Shown: one piece after another, positions 8,977 to 18,005 of the stretch
How positions within the stretch are numbered: the first letter of the stretch is position 1
How the letters are laid out: every line of letters begins with the position of its first letter
Assembly (NCBI GenBank): GCA_016714045.1
Contig: JADJNY010000005.1
Coordinates: forward strand, 372,001 to 436,000
Length of the DNA: 64,000 bases
DNA from: Planctomycetota bacterium
Lineage (GTDB): Bacteria; Planctomycetota; UBA1135; GCA-002686595
Reading direction: 5' to 3'
Program-made: the position numbers and the translations under genes
The notes under the pieces: generated by a model
Databases searched by the model: none
Told to the model about the DNA's origin: nothing
The model's input: the letters and a program-made list of their open reading frames with translations, nothing else

Positions 8977-9468
8977 CGTGCGCGTCCGCCGCTGAGCTTG
9001 GACCCGCCGAATTGCTGGGGCGTCCCGGCTCAGCGGACGGGTGCCTTTCGTGTCTCCGCGGCGAACGCACGGACCGCGCGGGTTCGCCCTCGGTCCGCTT
9101 GCTTGCCGCGGGCACGCCGTCAGCTCGCCGCTCGTGGCCTCGCACACCGCGCGCTCGCTGAGGCGTCGTCGCCCCGATCGCCCTCCGCTCGGACCGGGCC
9201 GCTCCCGTCGACCGCGGCGCCGGAGGACGTCGAGCCGCCCTTGGCGCGCGCTCGGCGTTCGACCTGCGGCCGATGGAGCGGGCGAACGGGGGCCGCGTGC
9301 GAGTGGATCGCGAATCGGGCGGCCGGTTCACTCGCGCGCGTCGGCGATCGGACGCCGAGCTACCCACGTGGGCTCGCGCCCCTGCGACCTTCGCAGGAGC
9401 GACGCCTCGATCCGACCGTGCTAGCCTCGGCCTGGTTTCCTTCGTGCGTCGATCCGTGGGAGGGACCC
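8977..9468. other. non-coding stretch between secreted protein and aminotransferase
   Basis: About 490 bases. Frames crossing it are Arg/Ala-rich shadows without recognisable domains. It contains the bulged hairpin at 8984-9038 and must contain the aminotransferase promoter. A TAGCCT hexamer at 9422 lies 47 bases before the GTG, but I see no convincing -35. No RNA gene was recognised. Confidence 0.5.
8984..9038 (+). terminator. candidate terminator hairpin after the duplicated-domain secreted protein
   Basis: The arms gtcc(gcc)gctgagc (from 8984) and gctcagcggac (to 9038) pair over 11 bases with a three-base bulge, eight bases past the stop codon. The loop is about 30 bases and can fold further. 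No T-run. Confidence 0.35.
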
Positions 9469-10809
9469 GTGGCCATTCGAACGACACCCGTGGATGCCGA
9501 GTCCGTCACGCGCGCGCTGGAGAGTTCCGGCTTGCGGAGCCTCGCTCTCGCTTCGATTCGCGAGATCAAGAAGCTCGTCGACACGATCGAGGCCGAGACG
9601 GGGGCGCGCTACCTCCGCATGGAGATGGGCATCCCGGGCTTGCCTCCGAACCCGATCGCGGTGAAGGCCCAGATCGAGGCGCTTCAGCGCGGCGTCGCGG
9701 CCGTCTACCCCGACATCCAGGGTCATCCGCCGCTCAAGCTCGAGATCGCTCGCTTCGTGAAGAACTTCCTCGACGTCACCGTGGATCCGGAGCATTGCCT
9801 GCCCACGGTCGGCTCGATGATGGGCTCGATGGCCTGCTTCCTGACCATCAACCGCATGCACGCCGAGCGGGAGGGCACCCTGTTCATCGACCCGGGGTTT
9901 CCCGTGCAGAAGCAACAGTGTCGGGTCCTGGGGCACGGCTTCCGGAGCTTCGACGTGTACGACCACCGAGGGCCCAAGCTGCGCGACGAGCTCAAGCGCC
10001 ATCTCGACACCGGAAACGTCTCGTCGCTGCTCTACTCCAACCCCAACAACCCGACCTGGATCTGCCTCACGGAGGATGAACTCGAGACGATCGCCGGGCT
10101 CGCGGACGAGTACGACGTCGTCGTCATCGAAGACCTCGCGTACGTGGGGATGGACTTCCGACACGACTACTCGCGCCCCGGCGTCGCTCCCTTCCAGCCC
10201 TCGGCGGCGCGTTACACGGACCGATTCGTGCTGCTCATCTCGAGCTCCAAGGTGTTCAGTTACGCGGGCGAGCGCATCGGCATGCTCGTGTTGTCGGATG
10301 CGCTCTGGAACGAACGCGCCCCGGACCTTCGTCGTTACTACTCCTCGGATCAGCTCGGCCACGCGATGGTGTTCGGGGCGATCTACGCGTTGTCCTCCGG
10401 GACGTCGCACTCCGCGCAGTACGCCTTGGCCGCCGTGCTGAAGGCCGTGAACGACGGGGAGCTGAACTACGTGGACGGAGTGCGTGAGTACGGCGAGAAG
10501 GCGCGCGTGATGAAGCGCCTGTTCACGGACAACGGCTTTCGCATCGTCTACGACACCGACCTCGATGCACCCATCGCGGACGGGTTCTATTTCACCTTCG
10601 CGTATCCCGGTCTGACGGGTGAGGAGCTCCTCCGCGAGTTGCTCGACTACGGCATCAGTGCGATCGCCCTGGGGACCACGGGCAGCGATCGGACGGAGGG
10701 ATTGCGTGCCTGCACGTCGCTCATCCAGCGCACGGAACTCCCCGTCCTGAGCGAGCGCCTCGCTTGGTTCCGCCGTGATCATCTGGGTGCCGTCGGGCCT
10801 GCCTTGTAG
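9469..10809 (+). CDS. PLP-dependent aminotransferase (class I/II fold)
   Basis: 446 residues from GTG 9469, chosen because a strong GGGAGG (9458-9463) sits five bases upstream and homology starts soon after. Fold-type I aminotransferase landmarks: NPNNPT (residues 191-196, Asn contact to PLP), VIEDLAY (219-225), and SSSKVFSYAGERIGM (258-272) with the Schiff-base Lys261 and following Arg. The C-terminal EGLRACTSL holds the likely carboxylate-binding Arg. The family covers amino-acid transaminases such as aspartate, alanine and aromatic enzymes, and the substrate cannot be fixed by eye. The gene stands alone between long intergenic spaces. Its codon use is less GC3-extreme than that of its neighbours, and it could have been acquired. 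Confidence 0.88.
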   Translation: MAIRTTPVDAESVTRALESSGLRSLALASIREIKKLVDTIEAETGARYLRMEMGIPGLPPNPIAVKAQIEALQRGVAAVYPDIQGHPPLKLEIARFVKNFLDVTVDPEHCLPTVGSMMGSMACFLTINRMHAEREGTLFIDPGFPVQKQQCRVLGHGFRSFDVYDHRGPKLRDELKRHLDTGNVSSLLYSNPNNPTWICLTEDELETIAGLADEYDVVVIEDLAYVGMDFRHDYSRPGVAPFQPSAARYTDRFVLLISSSKVFSYAGERIGMLVLSDALWNERAPDLRRYYSSDQLGHAMVFGAIYALSSGTSHSAQYALAAVLKAVNDGELNYVDGVREYGEKARVMKRLFTDNGFRIVYDTDLDAPIADGFYFTFAYPGLTGEELLRELLDYGISAIALGTTGSDRTEGLRACTSLIQRTELPVLSERLAWFRRDHLGAVGPAL

Positions 10810-11190
10810 CGTTCCTGGCTGGTCGGGTGCGTCCCAATGACGCGTCCGGACCGCCGGTTCTGGAGTCACGGTCGAAGATGTCGATCGTGTCGTAGGATCC
10901 CCTCCAGAGTACGTCGCAGGGAGTTCTGCGGCCCGTCGCCGCGCGGGGGGCCCCTGGAGACCGCGCTCGGTGCGCCGGGCGGTCGAGCTGCACGAGGATC
11001 GAGGGACCTTGAGCGCCGAGGAGGCGGCCCCATCGCGCGCAGCGAGTCGTGGGCACTCGAGTGATGTGGCGATCGAGCTTCCGTACGGCTCCGAGGTCGG
11101 GCGCTGGCCAACTTCCGCAGGGGACGGTACACAGGCGCCTTCGACGCCTCCCGCGGCTTCGCGCGGCGTGCACCGGACGGACCTACAGGC
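10810..11190. other. non-coding stretch before the polysaccharide locus
   Basis: About 380 bases without a supported gene. Overlapping frames on both strands lack domains. It should include the promoter of the epimerase gene at 11191. I find no clear sigma-70 or sigma-54 (-24/-12) pair and no strong hairpin. Confidence 0.4.
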
Positions 11191-12153
11191 ATGAACCTCC
11201 TGATCACGGGCGGCGCGGGCTTCATCGGCTCGCACGTCGCCGAGACGCTCCTCGCGCGCGGCGACACGGTCGTCGTGCTCGACAACTTCAACGACTTCTA
11301 CGATCCGGCGCTGAAGCGCGAGAACGCGGCCGCGCTGAACGGCGCGCGGGTCGTCGTGGGGGACCTGCGCGAGCGCGAGCTCGTGAAGAAGCTCTTCGCG
11401 GAAGAGCGCTTCGACGCAGTGATCCACCTCGCCGCGATGGCGGGCGTGCGGCCGTCGCTCCAGGACCCGCTCTACTACGAGGACGTCAACGTGCGCGGCA
11501 CGCTGATCCTGCTCGAGGAGCTGCGCGCGCGACCGAAGACGAAGTTCGTCTTCGCGTCGTCGTCGTCGGTGTACGGCGCGAACGACCAGGTTCCCTTCCG
11601 CGAAGCGGACGACATCCCGCACCCGATGTCGCCGTACGCCGCGACGAAGCGCTCGGGCGAGCTGCACGCGTGGACGTACCACCATCTGTACGGCATCCCG
11701 ACGACGTGCCTGCGCTTCTTCACGGTCTACGGACCGCGCCAACGCCCGGAGATGGCGATCGCGAAGTTCGTGCGCGCGTGCCTCGACGGAAAACCGATCC
11801 CGTTCTTCGGCGACGGCACGATGCGGCGCGACTACACGTACGTCGACGACATCGTCGACGGCGTGGTCAAGGCGCTCGACCGCTGCGCGGGCTACGAGAT
11901 CTACAACCTCGGCGAGTCGGCGACGACGTCGCTCTCGGAGCTCGTCCAGTGGGTGGGCGAGGCCTGCGGCAAGCCGCCGATCCTCGATCGCCAGCCGATG
12001 CAGCCCGGGGACGTCCTGGTGACGTTCGCGGACGTGACGAAGGCGAAGACGAAGCTCGGCTACGCGCCGAAGACGCCCGTGAAGGAAGGCCTCGCCCGCT
12101 ACGTCGCGTGGGTGCGGGCGCGGTCGGCGAGACCGGAGCCAGCGGGGCGCTGA
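11191..12153 (+). CDS. NAD-dependent sugar epimerase, UDP-glucuronate 4-epimerase-like
   Basis: 320-residue short-chain dehydrogenase of the extended type. Rossmann motif TGGAGFIGSH (residues 6-15), AAMAGVRPSLQDP (81-93), catalytic SSSS (123-126) and YxxxK (Tyr149, Lys153), and YGPRQRPEMAI in the substrate-binding region. The AGVR..L and YGPRQRPEMA segments are typical of UDP-glucuronate 4-epimerases and close relatives that interconvert gluco and galacto UDP-sugars, making UDP-galacturonate or a similar donor for the surface polysaccharide. First gene of the polysaccharide locus on this strand. A 314-base gap separates it from rmlA. UDP-glucose 4-epimerase activity is the main alternative. 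Confidence 0.87.
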   Translation: MNLLITGGAGFIGSHVAETLLARGDTVVVLDNFNDFYDPALKRENAAALNGARVVVGDLRERELVKKLFAEERFDAVIHLAAMAGVRPSLQDPLYYEDVNVRGTLILLEELRARPKTKFVFASSSSVYGANDQVPFREADDIPHPMSPYAATKRSGELHAWTYHHLYGIPTTCLRFFTVYGPRQRPEMAIAKFVRACLDGKPIPFFGDGTMRRDYTYVDDIVDGVVKALDRCAGYEIYNLGESATTSLSELVQWVGEACGKPPILDRQPMQPGDVLVTFADVTKAKTKLGYAPKTPVKEGLARYVAWVRARSARPEPAGR

Positions 12154-12467
12154 AGGGCACCACGGCTCGAGCGGGGGCCGGCTTCGGTTCGGGCCAGTGA
12201 CCGCCCATCGGGGCCCCTCTCGCCAGGGGAGAAAGCCCTCCCGACTCGCGTTGATGCCCCTCCGCCGGACAGGTAGACTCCGCCTTCTTTTTCCGGTCCG
12301 CGGCCCATCCCGGCCCTCCCTTCACACGCCCCGCCGATCCTCGCGCGCCGCACGCGAGCGCCGTCCGGCGTCTCTCCCGAACCCACCCAGCACCCGCCGC
12401 CCGGCCTCAGGTCGCGCACGGCGGCTGCGCAAGTCCCGCCCCCCTGGCACTCGATAGGAGCCCTCCC
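12154..12467. other. intergenic region upstream of rmlA
   Basis: 314 bases without a gene. It contains a candidate promoter (12251-12279) and a T-rich patch (ctttttcc near 12290), unusual for this GC-rich DNA. A short cccct/agggg inverted repeat near 12217-12232 could be part of a terminator for the epimerase gene. Confidence 0.4.
12251..12279 (+). promoter_or_regulatory. candidate sigma-70-type promoter for the rml genes
   Basis: TTGATG (12251-12256), a 17-base spacer and TAGACT (12274-12279). Each hexamer matches four of six consensus bases and the spacing is ideal. It lies about 190 bases before the rmlA ATG, implying a long leader if used. Confidence 0.35.
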
Positions 12468-13199
12468 ATGAAAGGCGTCATCCTGGCTGGCGGTCTCGGC
12501 ACGCGGCTCTTCCCGCTGACCAAGATCACGAACAAGCACCTCTTGCCCGTGTTCGACAAGCCGATGATCTACTACCCGATCGAGTGTCTCGTCTCGGCGG
12601 GCATCGACGACATCATGATCGTCACGGGCGGGCGCTTCGCGGGCGACTTCCTCTCGCTGCTTGGCAACGGGAAGGACTTCGGGCTGAAGGGCCTGAACTA
12701 CGCCTACCAGGAGGGTGAGGGCGGCATCGCGGAGGCTCTCGGCCTCGCGGAGCACTGGGCGAAGGGCGACGACGTCGTCGTCGTGCTCGGCGACAACATC
12801 ATCGAGAAGAACATCCGCCGCGCGATCGCGAAGTTCCGCGACCAGAAGAAGGGCGCCAAGATCCTGCTGAAGGAGGTGCCCGATCCGGAGCGCTTCGGCG
12901 TCGCGACGCTCGCGGGCGACAAGGTCGTCCGCATCGTCGAGAAGCCGCAGAACCCGCAGTCGAACAAGGCCGTCATCGGCATCTACATGTACGACGGCCG
13001 CGTGTGGGAGATCATCAAGACCTTGAAGCCCAGCGACCGTGGCGAGCTCGAGATCACCGACGTCAACAACTGGTACATCCAGGACGGCTCGATGACCTAC
13101 GAGGTCCTCGACGGCTGGTGGACGGACGCCGGCACGTTCAAGTCGCTCCACTCCGCGTCGACGCTCGTCGCGCAGGGCGGCGCGAACAAGCTCGATTGA
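12468..13199 (+). CDS. rfbA: glucose-1-phosphate thymidylyltransferase, short form (RmlA/RfbA-like)
   Basis: 243 residues. Transfers dTMP from dTTP to glucose-1-phosphate, the first step of dTDP-rhamnose synthesis. N-terminal nucleotide-binding signature LAGGLGTRLFPLT with KHLLPVFDKPMIYYP, then VVLGDNI (metal/nucleotide site), VEKPQNPQSNKAVIGIY and WWTDAGTF near the C-terminus. It lacks the ~45 C-terminal residues of the E. coli enzyme (about 290 residues), as do many short nucleotidyltransferases of this family. AGGAGC lies just before the ATG. It is followed by rmlD and rmlB, which supports the assignment. Another NDP-hexose pyrophosphorylase specificity is possible. Confidence 0.9.
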   Translation: MKGVILAGGLGTRLFPLTKITNKHLLPVFDKPMIYYPIECLVSAGIDDIMIVTGGRFAGDFLSLLGNGKDFGLKGLNYAYQEGEGGIAEALGLAEHWAKGDDVVVVLGDNIIEKNIRRAIAKFRDQKKGAKILLKEVPDPERFGVATLAGDKVVRIVEKPQNPQSNKAVIGIYMYDGRVWEIIKTLKPSDRGELEITDVNNWYIQDGSMTYEVLDGWWTDAGTFKSLHSASTLVAQGGANKLD

Positions 13200-13251
13200 G
13201 CGCGCGGACTTCGCGATGCGGAGCGAGCCCTCGATCGGACGGAGCGCCTAG

Positions 13252-14136
13252 GTGAGCTCGAAACGCGTGCTCGTCACCGGCGCCGCCGGGATGCTCGGGA
13301 GCGAGCTCCTGCGCGTCGTCCCCGCAGGCTTCGAAGCCGTCGGCACGGACCTGCGCGCGGACGCGGCCGTCGACGTCCCGGGCGTCGATCTCGCCGAGCC
13401 CGCCGCCGTCGACGCGCTCTTCCGCGCGCGCGGCCCGTTCGCGGGCGTGATCCACGGCGCCGCGTACACCGCGGTCGACCTCGCGGAGGAGCAGGAGGCC
13501 CTCGCGCACCGCGCGAACGCCGACGCGTGCCGCGTGCTCGCGCGCCTGTGCGCGCGCGCGTCGATCCCGCTCGTCGTCGTCAGCACCGACTTCGTCTTCG
13601 ACGGCGCCGGGACGCGGCCCTATCGCGAGGACGACCCCGTGAATCCGCTCTCCGCGTACGGCCGCACGAAGCTCGCGGGCGAGCGCGCCGCGCTGGAGGA
13701 GCACCCGCGGGGCGCGCGCATCGTGCGCACGCAGTGGCTCTACGGTCCGCGCGGCAAACACTTCCCCGGCACGATCGTGCGGCTCGCGCGCGAAAAAGGC
13801 GCGCTGAAAGTCGTGCACGACCAGGTCGGCTCGCCGACGACGACGCTCGAGTTGGCGCCCGCGCTCTGGGACGTGCTCGCGAAAGGCGAAGCCGGCGTCT
13901 ACCACGCCGCGTGCGAGGGCCAGGCCTCGTGGTGCGACCTCGCGCGCGCGACGTGCGACCTCGCGGGCCTCGCGCACGTGCCGATCACGCCCTGCACGAC
14001 GGCCGAGTTCCCGCGGCCCGCGAAGCGCCCCGCCTACAGCGTGCTCGATTGCTCGAAGCTCGCGAAGCTGCGCGGGAGGACGCTCGCGCCTTGGAAGAAG
14101 GCGCTCGAGAACTGGATCGCGATCGATCGACCCTGA
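13252..14136 (+). CDS. rfbD: dTDP-4-dehydrorhamnose reductase (RmlD/RfbD)
   Basis: 294 residues from GTG 13252. NADPH-dependent reduction of dTDP-4-keto-rhamnose to dTDP-L-rhamnose. Motifs: VTGAAGMLGSEL (Rossmann loop), HGAAYTAVDLAEE, STDFVFDG and SAYGRTKLAGE with the catalytic Tyr and Lys, then RTQWLYGPRGKHF. This is the standard RmlD pattern. Between rmlA (52 bases upstream) and rmlB (14 bases downstream), probably one transcript. The substrate normally requires the 3,5-epimerase RmlC, which is not in this window. Confidence 0.92.
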   Translation: MSSKRVLVTGAAGMLGSELLRVVPAGFEAVGTDLRADAAVDVPGVDLAEPAAVDALFRARGPFAGVIHGAAYTAVDLAEEQEALAHRANADACRVLARLCARASIPLVVVSTDFVFDGAGTRPYREDDPVNPLSAYGRTKLAGERAALEEHPRGARIVRTQWLYGPRGKHFPGTIVRLAREKGALKVVHDQVGSPTTTLELAPALWDVLAKGEAGVYHAACEGQASWCDLARATCDLAGLAHVPITPCTTAEFPRPAKRPAYSVLDCSKLAKLRGRTLAPWKKALENWIAIDRP

Positions 14137-14150
14137 CCTTCGGAGAAACC

Positions 14151-15176
14151 ATGACCACCACCGTCCTCGTCACCGGCGGCGCGGGCTTCATCGGCTCGAA
14201 CTTCGTCCACATGCTCGCGGAACTGCGCCCCGACTGGCGCGTCGTCAACCTCGACGCGCTCACGTACGCGGGCAACCTCGAGAACCTGAAGGGCCTCGAC
14301 GGTCGCAAGGGGTACGCGTTCGTCCACGGCGACATCACGAAGCCCGAGGACGTCGAGCGCGCGTTCACGAGCGCTTCGGGCGCGAAGAACCTGTTCGTCG
14401 TGCACTTCGCGGCCGAGAGCCACGTCGACCGCTCGATCCTCGGTGGCCTGCCGTTCGTGAATACGAACGTCGTCGGCACGCAGGTTCTGCTCGACGCGTC
14501 GCGTCGCCACGGCGTCGCGCGCTTCGTGCACGTGTCGACGGACGAGGTCTACGGGTCGCTCGGCGCCACGGGCCTGTTCCGCGAGGACACGCCGCTCGCG
14601 CCGAACTCGCCCTACTCCGCGTCGAAGGCGGGGAGCGACCTCCTCGTGCGCGCCGCCCACCACACGCACGGCTTCGCGACGCTGATCACGCGCTGCTCGA
14701 ACAACTACGGGCCGTACCAGTTCCCCGAAAAGTTCCTGCCCCTGATGATCGCGAACGCGAGCGAGGACAAGCCGATCCCGGTCTACGGCGACGGCCTCTA
14801 CGTCCGCGACTGGCTCTACGTGCGCGACCATTGCGAGGCGATCCTCGCGGTGCTCGAGAAGGGCAAGCTGGGGGAGGTCTACAACATCGGCGGCAACAAC
14901 GAGGTCGCGAACATCGACCTCGTGAAGGCCGTGCTGAAGGCGCTCGGGAAGCCGGAGAGCCTGATCACCTACGTGAAGGACCGTCCCGGCCACGACCGCC
15001 GCTACGCGATCGACGCGTCGAAGATCAAAGCGGAGATCGGCTGGGCGCCGCGCTTCACGTTCCGCGACGCGCTGCCGCTGACGATCCGCTGGTACCAGGA
15101 GCAGAAGGACTGGCTCGCCCGCGTGCGCAGCGGGGCGTACCGCGAGTACTACGCGACGCAGTACGGCGCGCGCTGA
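14151..15176 (+). CDS. rfbB: dTDP-glucose 4,6-dehydratase (RmlB/RfbB)
   Basis: 341 residues. The ATG at 14151 is supported by GGAG six bases upstream. Converts dTDP-glucose to dTDP-4-keto-6-deoxyglucose using bound NAD. TGGAGFIGSNF coenzyme loop, NLDALTYAGNLENL, FAAESHVDRSI, the catalytic STDEVYG triad segment, YSASKAGSD (Tyr/Lys), RCSNNYGPYQFPEK, and RPGHDRRYAID near the C-terminus. All are hallmarks of RmlB rather than other epimerases. Last of the three rml genes; followed by a 368-base gap before the export gene. Confidence 0.95.
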   Translation: MTTTVLVTGGAGFIGSNFVHMLAELRPDWRVVNLDALTYAGNLENLKGLDGRKGYAFVHGDITKPEDVERAFTSASGAKNLFVVHFAAESHVDRSILGGLPFVNTNVVGTQVLLDASRRHGVARFVHVSTDEVYGSLGATGLFREDTPLAPNSPYSASKAGSDLLVRAAHHTHGFATLITRCSNNYGPYQFPEKFLPLMIANASEDKPIPVYGDGLYVRDWLYVRDHCEAILAVLEKGKLGEVYNIGGNNEVANIDLVKAVLKALGKPESLITYVKDRPGHDRRYAIDASKIKAEIGWAPRFTFRDALPLTIRWYQEQKDWLARVRSGAYREYYATQYGAR

Positions 15177-15544
15177 CCGCGGTCGCGCGCTCCGGGCCGG
15201 CGCCGAGCTCCCCGCGCGCGGACCGGAGGCCACGTGGAGGCCGCGGCGCTCGCGCCCGGACCACCGAATCCGTCCTCCTGGACTGCGCCTCCTTCGCGGG
15301 GTTCGGCGCCCTTTTCGCTCGCCGGGCAGCGCGCGCGCTGCTCGCGCGGCAGCGGCGTGAGGAAAAAAGGAGCCTCCTGAGGAGAAGATCGCGCCGTCCC
15401 GGGTTCAGGAGTCGGAATCTCGGCCTGGATCGCGGACTTTCGCCCGCGGCCGGGCAACGCCCGCGTCCCCAGGATCAACCTTTTCCCCCCCGCGCCGATG
15501 GATACGAGGCTCCGTCCCCGACCGCCGGAGCCAGAAGCCGCCCC
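15177..15544. other. intergenic region between rmlB and the export lipoprotein gene
   Basis: 368 bases without a gene. Holds a 16-base perfect palindrome (15326-15341), a six-A run (15363-15368) followed by aggag/ctcct, and a run of seven C (about 15484-15490), all unusual locally. It probably ends the rml transcript and starts the wza-wzz one. No -35/-10 pair is convincing. Confidence 0.4.
15326..15341 (+). terminator. 16-base perfect palindrome, possible terminator hairpin
   Basis: gcagcgcg/cgcgctgc, perfectly self-complementary, 150 bases after the rmlB stop. It could form a six-base GC stem with a tetraloop in RNA or be a dyad binding site in DNA. No T-run follows. Confidence 0.25.
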
Positions 15545-16342
15545 ATGAGCATCGTCCCCGACCGCCCGAGCCCCCTCCTGCGCCTCGCGGCCGCCTTGGC
15601 ACTCCTCCTCGCCCTGGCGGCGGGCTGCAACACGATGCCGGACAAGCGGGCGCTCCAGTACCTGAACACGGACGGCTTCGGGAACCGGTACACGGGCAAC
15701 GCGGAGGAGGAAAACTGGGTCGCGATAGGCGACTCGGTCAGCCTCACCGACGAGCACCACCCCGACGAGTTGAACGGCACGTTCGGCATCGACATCGACG
15801 GCACGGCGCTCCTGCCCGTGATCGGCGCGGTGCCGCTGGCGGGGCTCACGCGCAGCGAGATCGAAGCGCTGCTGATGGAGAAGTACTCGCCGTACTACGA
15901 CCTGCTCGACATCAAGATCCGCATCGTCACGCGCGGGAAGAAGTACTTCATCTTCGGCGAGGTCGCGGGCGGCGGCGAGCGCGACTTCCCGGGCGACCTG
16001 ACCATCTTCGAGGCGGTCATGGGCGCCGGACCCAACAAGGACACGGCGAACCTCGGGCGCGTGCGGTTGATCCGCGCGGATCCGAAGGACCCGTTCATCC
16101 AGACGATCAACCTCGGCGACATCATCGACAAGGGCGACTCCACGTTCAACGTGCACGTCCAGGAGCGGGACATCATCTACGTCCCGCCCACGATGCTGGC
16201 CGAGTTCGGCTACTTCCTCGACACGCTGCTCTTCCCGTTCAAGCAGGTGCTGTCGGGTCTCTCCGGCGCCCTCTTCACGTACGACCGCCTGCGCTACGGC
16301 GGGGCGTACTACGGCGGCGGTGGAGGCAACGGGATCTTCTGA
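15545..16342 (+). CDS. polysaccharide export lipoprotein (Wza-like)
   Basis: 265 residues. Signal peptide with lipobox LALAAGC (lipidated Cys near residue 27), then a polysaccharide biosynthesis/export domain: VAIGDSVSL..., FGIDIDGTALLPVIGAVPLAGLTRSEIEALL, and a second beta-grasp (SLBB-like) part YFIFGEVAGGGERDFPGDLTIFEAVMGAG. Expected to form the outer-membrane channel for an exported polysaccharide together with the Wzz-like protein encoded seven bases downstream. Shorter than E. coli Wza (about 380 residues), as usual for the gram-negative GumB-type members. The C-terminus is Gly/Tyr-rich (YGGAYYGGGGG). The ATG at 15545 is the only start giving a proper signal peptide. Confidence 0.9.
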   Translation: MSIVPDRPSPLLRLAAALALLLALAAGCNTMPDKRALQYLNTDGFGNRYTGNAEEENWVAIGDSVSLTDEHHPDELNGTFGIDIDGTALLPVIGAVPLAGLTRSEIEALLMEKYSPYYDLLDIKIRIVTRGKKYFIFGEVAGGGERDFPGDLTIFEAVMGAGPNKDTANLGRVRLIRADPKDPFIQTINLGDIIDKGDSTFNVHVQERDIIYVPPTMLAEFGYFLDTLLFPFKQVLSGLSGALFTYDRLRYGGAYYGGGGGNGIF

Positions 16343-16349
16343 GCGCGCC

Positions 16350-17960
16350 ATGTCCGTCCAAGTCGAGACCCAGAGCCAGCTCCAGGATTTCCTGGGCGTC
16401 CTGCGCCGTCGCAAGTGGCAGATCCTGCTGCCCGCGGCCTTCGTGATCGCGCTCGGCGGCGCGTTCGCGGTCGTCGTCCCGAAGAAGTACGTCGTGAAGA
16501 CGCAGGTCGAACTCCGGCCCGTCGGCGTCTCCGTGTCCAGCAAGGACGGCGCGAACGCGACGTTCCAGATCCGCGCGCGCGAGCGCGTGAAGAAGGTCGT
16601 GGGTGAGCTGCGCAACGAGCGCTACCTCACGCTGCCGCCGGACGAGCGCAACGAGTTCCTCGTGGACATCGTCGACGACGTCAAGGTGCGCCTCGACCGC
16701 GCCGGCGACGGCGTCACGAGCTTCGTGAACATCGAGTACTCGTCCGTCGACCCGCTCTGGGCGCGCACCTTCCTGAAGGCGCTCCGCGACGACTGGATCA
16801 ACGACGTCGTGCAGCGCGACCGCAACAAGCTCGGCGACGAGAAGCAGAAGCTCTTCGAGGAGAAGCAGAAGCTCGAGCGCCAGCTCCTGCGCGAAGAGGA
16901 GGCCGTGACCGAGCTGAAACGCAAGCACGGGATCTCGGCCACGCAGTCCGTGCCCGGGACCGACGGGCAGCGCAGCGAGGACCCGATCTACGCCGCCCTG
17001 GTCGCGAACCGCGCCGAGGCGAGCCGCCTCGACCGCGAACTCGAGCGCGCGAAGGTCGAGCGCGAGACGCTCCAGGCCCGGCTCGACGAGCTGCCCGAGA
17101 TGCTCTCGGCCGAGGAACAGGTCGTCGCCGGCACGAGCAATGCGGCGGAGCTCGACGCGCTCGACGGTCAGATCCGCGACCTGCAGAAGGCGTTGCGCGA
17201 GTACCGCCCCGAGCACCCGAAGTTCCAGCGGATCAAGTTCGAGCTCGAGGAGCTGCTCGAGCAGCGCGAGCAGACGACGCACATCACGGCCCGCAGCGAG
17301 GTCGTCTCGACGCCCAAGCCGAACCCCGCGCGAGAGCCGCTCCAGAAGCAGATCGACGACATCGACCTGCGCATCGCGACGGGTACCGCGAGCCGCGCGA
17401 GCCTCGCGAAGGCGATCCAGGACGACGAGCGGCGCAGCGCCGAGCTCCACTCCGTGTACGAGGAGCTGCGCGTCAAGGCGACGCTGATCGGGAACCTGCG
17501 CGAGAACCTGAGCGCGACCGACCGGCGCTACAACTCGAAGGCACAGGACCTGGAGCTCGTCGAGGGCCCGCTCGGCAACCCGTTCTCGATCACCGAAGAA
17601 GTGGTTCCGCCGCCGCGTCCGACGGAGCCGAACCCCATGCTCATCGTCGCGGGCGCCGTCGTCGGCGGTCTCGCGCTCGGGCTCGCGCTCGCGGTGATGC
17701 TCGAGTTCAGCCGGAACTGCTTCCGCAGCGTCCACGAGCTCTCGCGCGTCCTCGTCGTGCCGGTGCTCGGCCGCGTCGACACGATCCTCACGCGCCGCGA
17801 CGTTCGGCTGATCGCCGCGCGGCGCGTGCTCGTCGGCGTGTCGAGCATCCTGCTCCTCGCCTCCGTGCTGTTCGTCACGTGGGCTTGGGCGAAGAGCCCC
17901 GAGCTCCTCAGCCCGACCGTGCGGGAGAAGATCGAGCTCTTCCGGTCCAAGTTCCGCTGA
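16350..17960 (+). CDS. polysaccharide co-polymerase, Wzz/GumC-type chain-length protein
   Basis: 536 residues. N-terminal cytoplasmic stub then TM1 (~24-43, ILLPAAFVIALGGAFAVVV) and the Wzz-type segment after it. The middle (~150-400) is strongly charged coiled coil (EKQKLFEEKQKLERQLLREEEAV). TM2 follows at ~428-452 after a Pro-rich PPPRPTEPNPML motif typical of GumC/EpsF proteins, then a third hydrophobic helix near 496-513. No C-terminal Walker-type tyrosine kinase is fused, so any BY-kinase must be elsewhere. Seven bases after the Wza-like gene, so co-transcribed. It sets polymer length and links polymerase to export channel (family knowledge). Confidence 0.9.
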   Translation: MSVQVETQSQLQDFLGVLRRRKWQILLPAAFVIALGGAFAVVVPKKYVVKTQVELRPVGVSVSSKDGANATFQIRARERVKKVVGELRNERYLTLPPDERNEFLVDIVDDVKVRLDRAGDGVTSFVNIEYSSVDPLWARTFLKALRDDWINDVVQRDRNKLGDEKQKLFEEKQKLERQLLREEEAVTELKRKHGISATQSVPGTDGQRSEDPIYAALVANRAEASRLDRELERAKVERETLQARLDELPEMLSAEEQVVAGTSNAAELDALDGQIRDLQKALREYRPEHPKFQRIKFELEELLEQREQTTHITARSEVVSTPKPNPAREPLQKQIDDIDLRIATGTASRASLAKAIQDDERRSAELHSVYEELRVKATLIGNLRENLSATDRRYNSKAQDLELVEGPLGNPFSITEEVVPPPRPTEPNPMLIVAGAVVGGLALGLALAVMLEFSRNCFRSVHELSRVLVVPVLGRVDTILTRRDVRLIAARRVLVGVSSILLLASVLFVTWAWAKSPELLSPTVREKIELFRSKFR

Positions 17961-18005
17961 CCCGTCCCGGCCGCGCGAGCGGACGCGAGCCATCCGAAGC
18001 ACGCC

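Noticed and set aside
15361..15380. A6 run and aggag/ctcct as terminator
   Set aside because: The A-run precedes the short inverted repeat on the plus strand and there is no U-tract after a stem. Kept only as a note.
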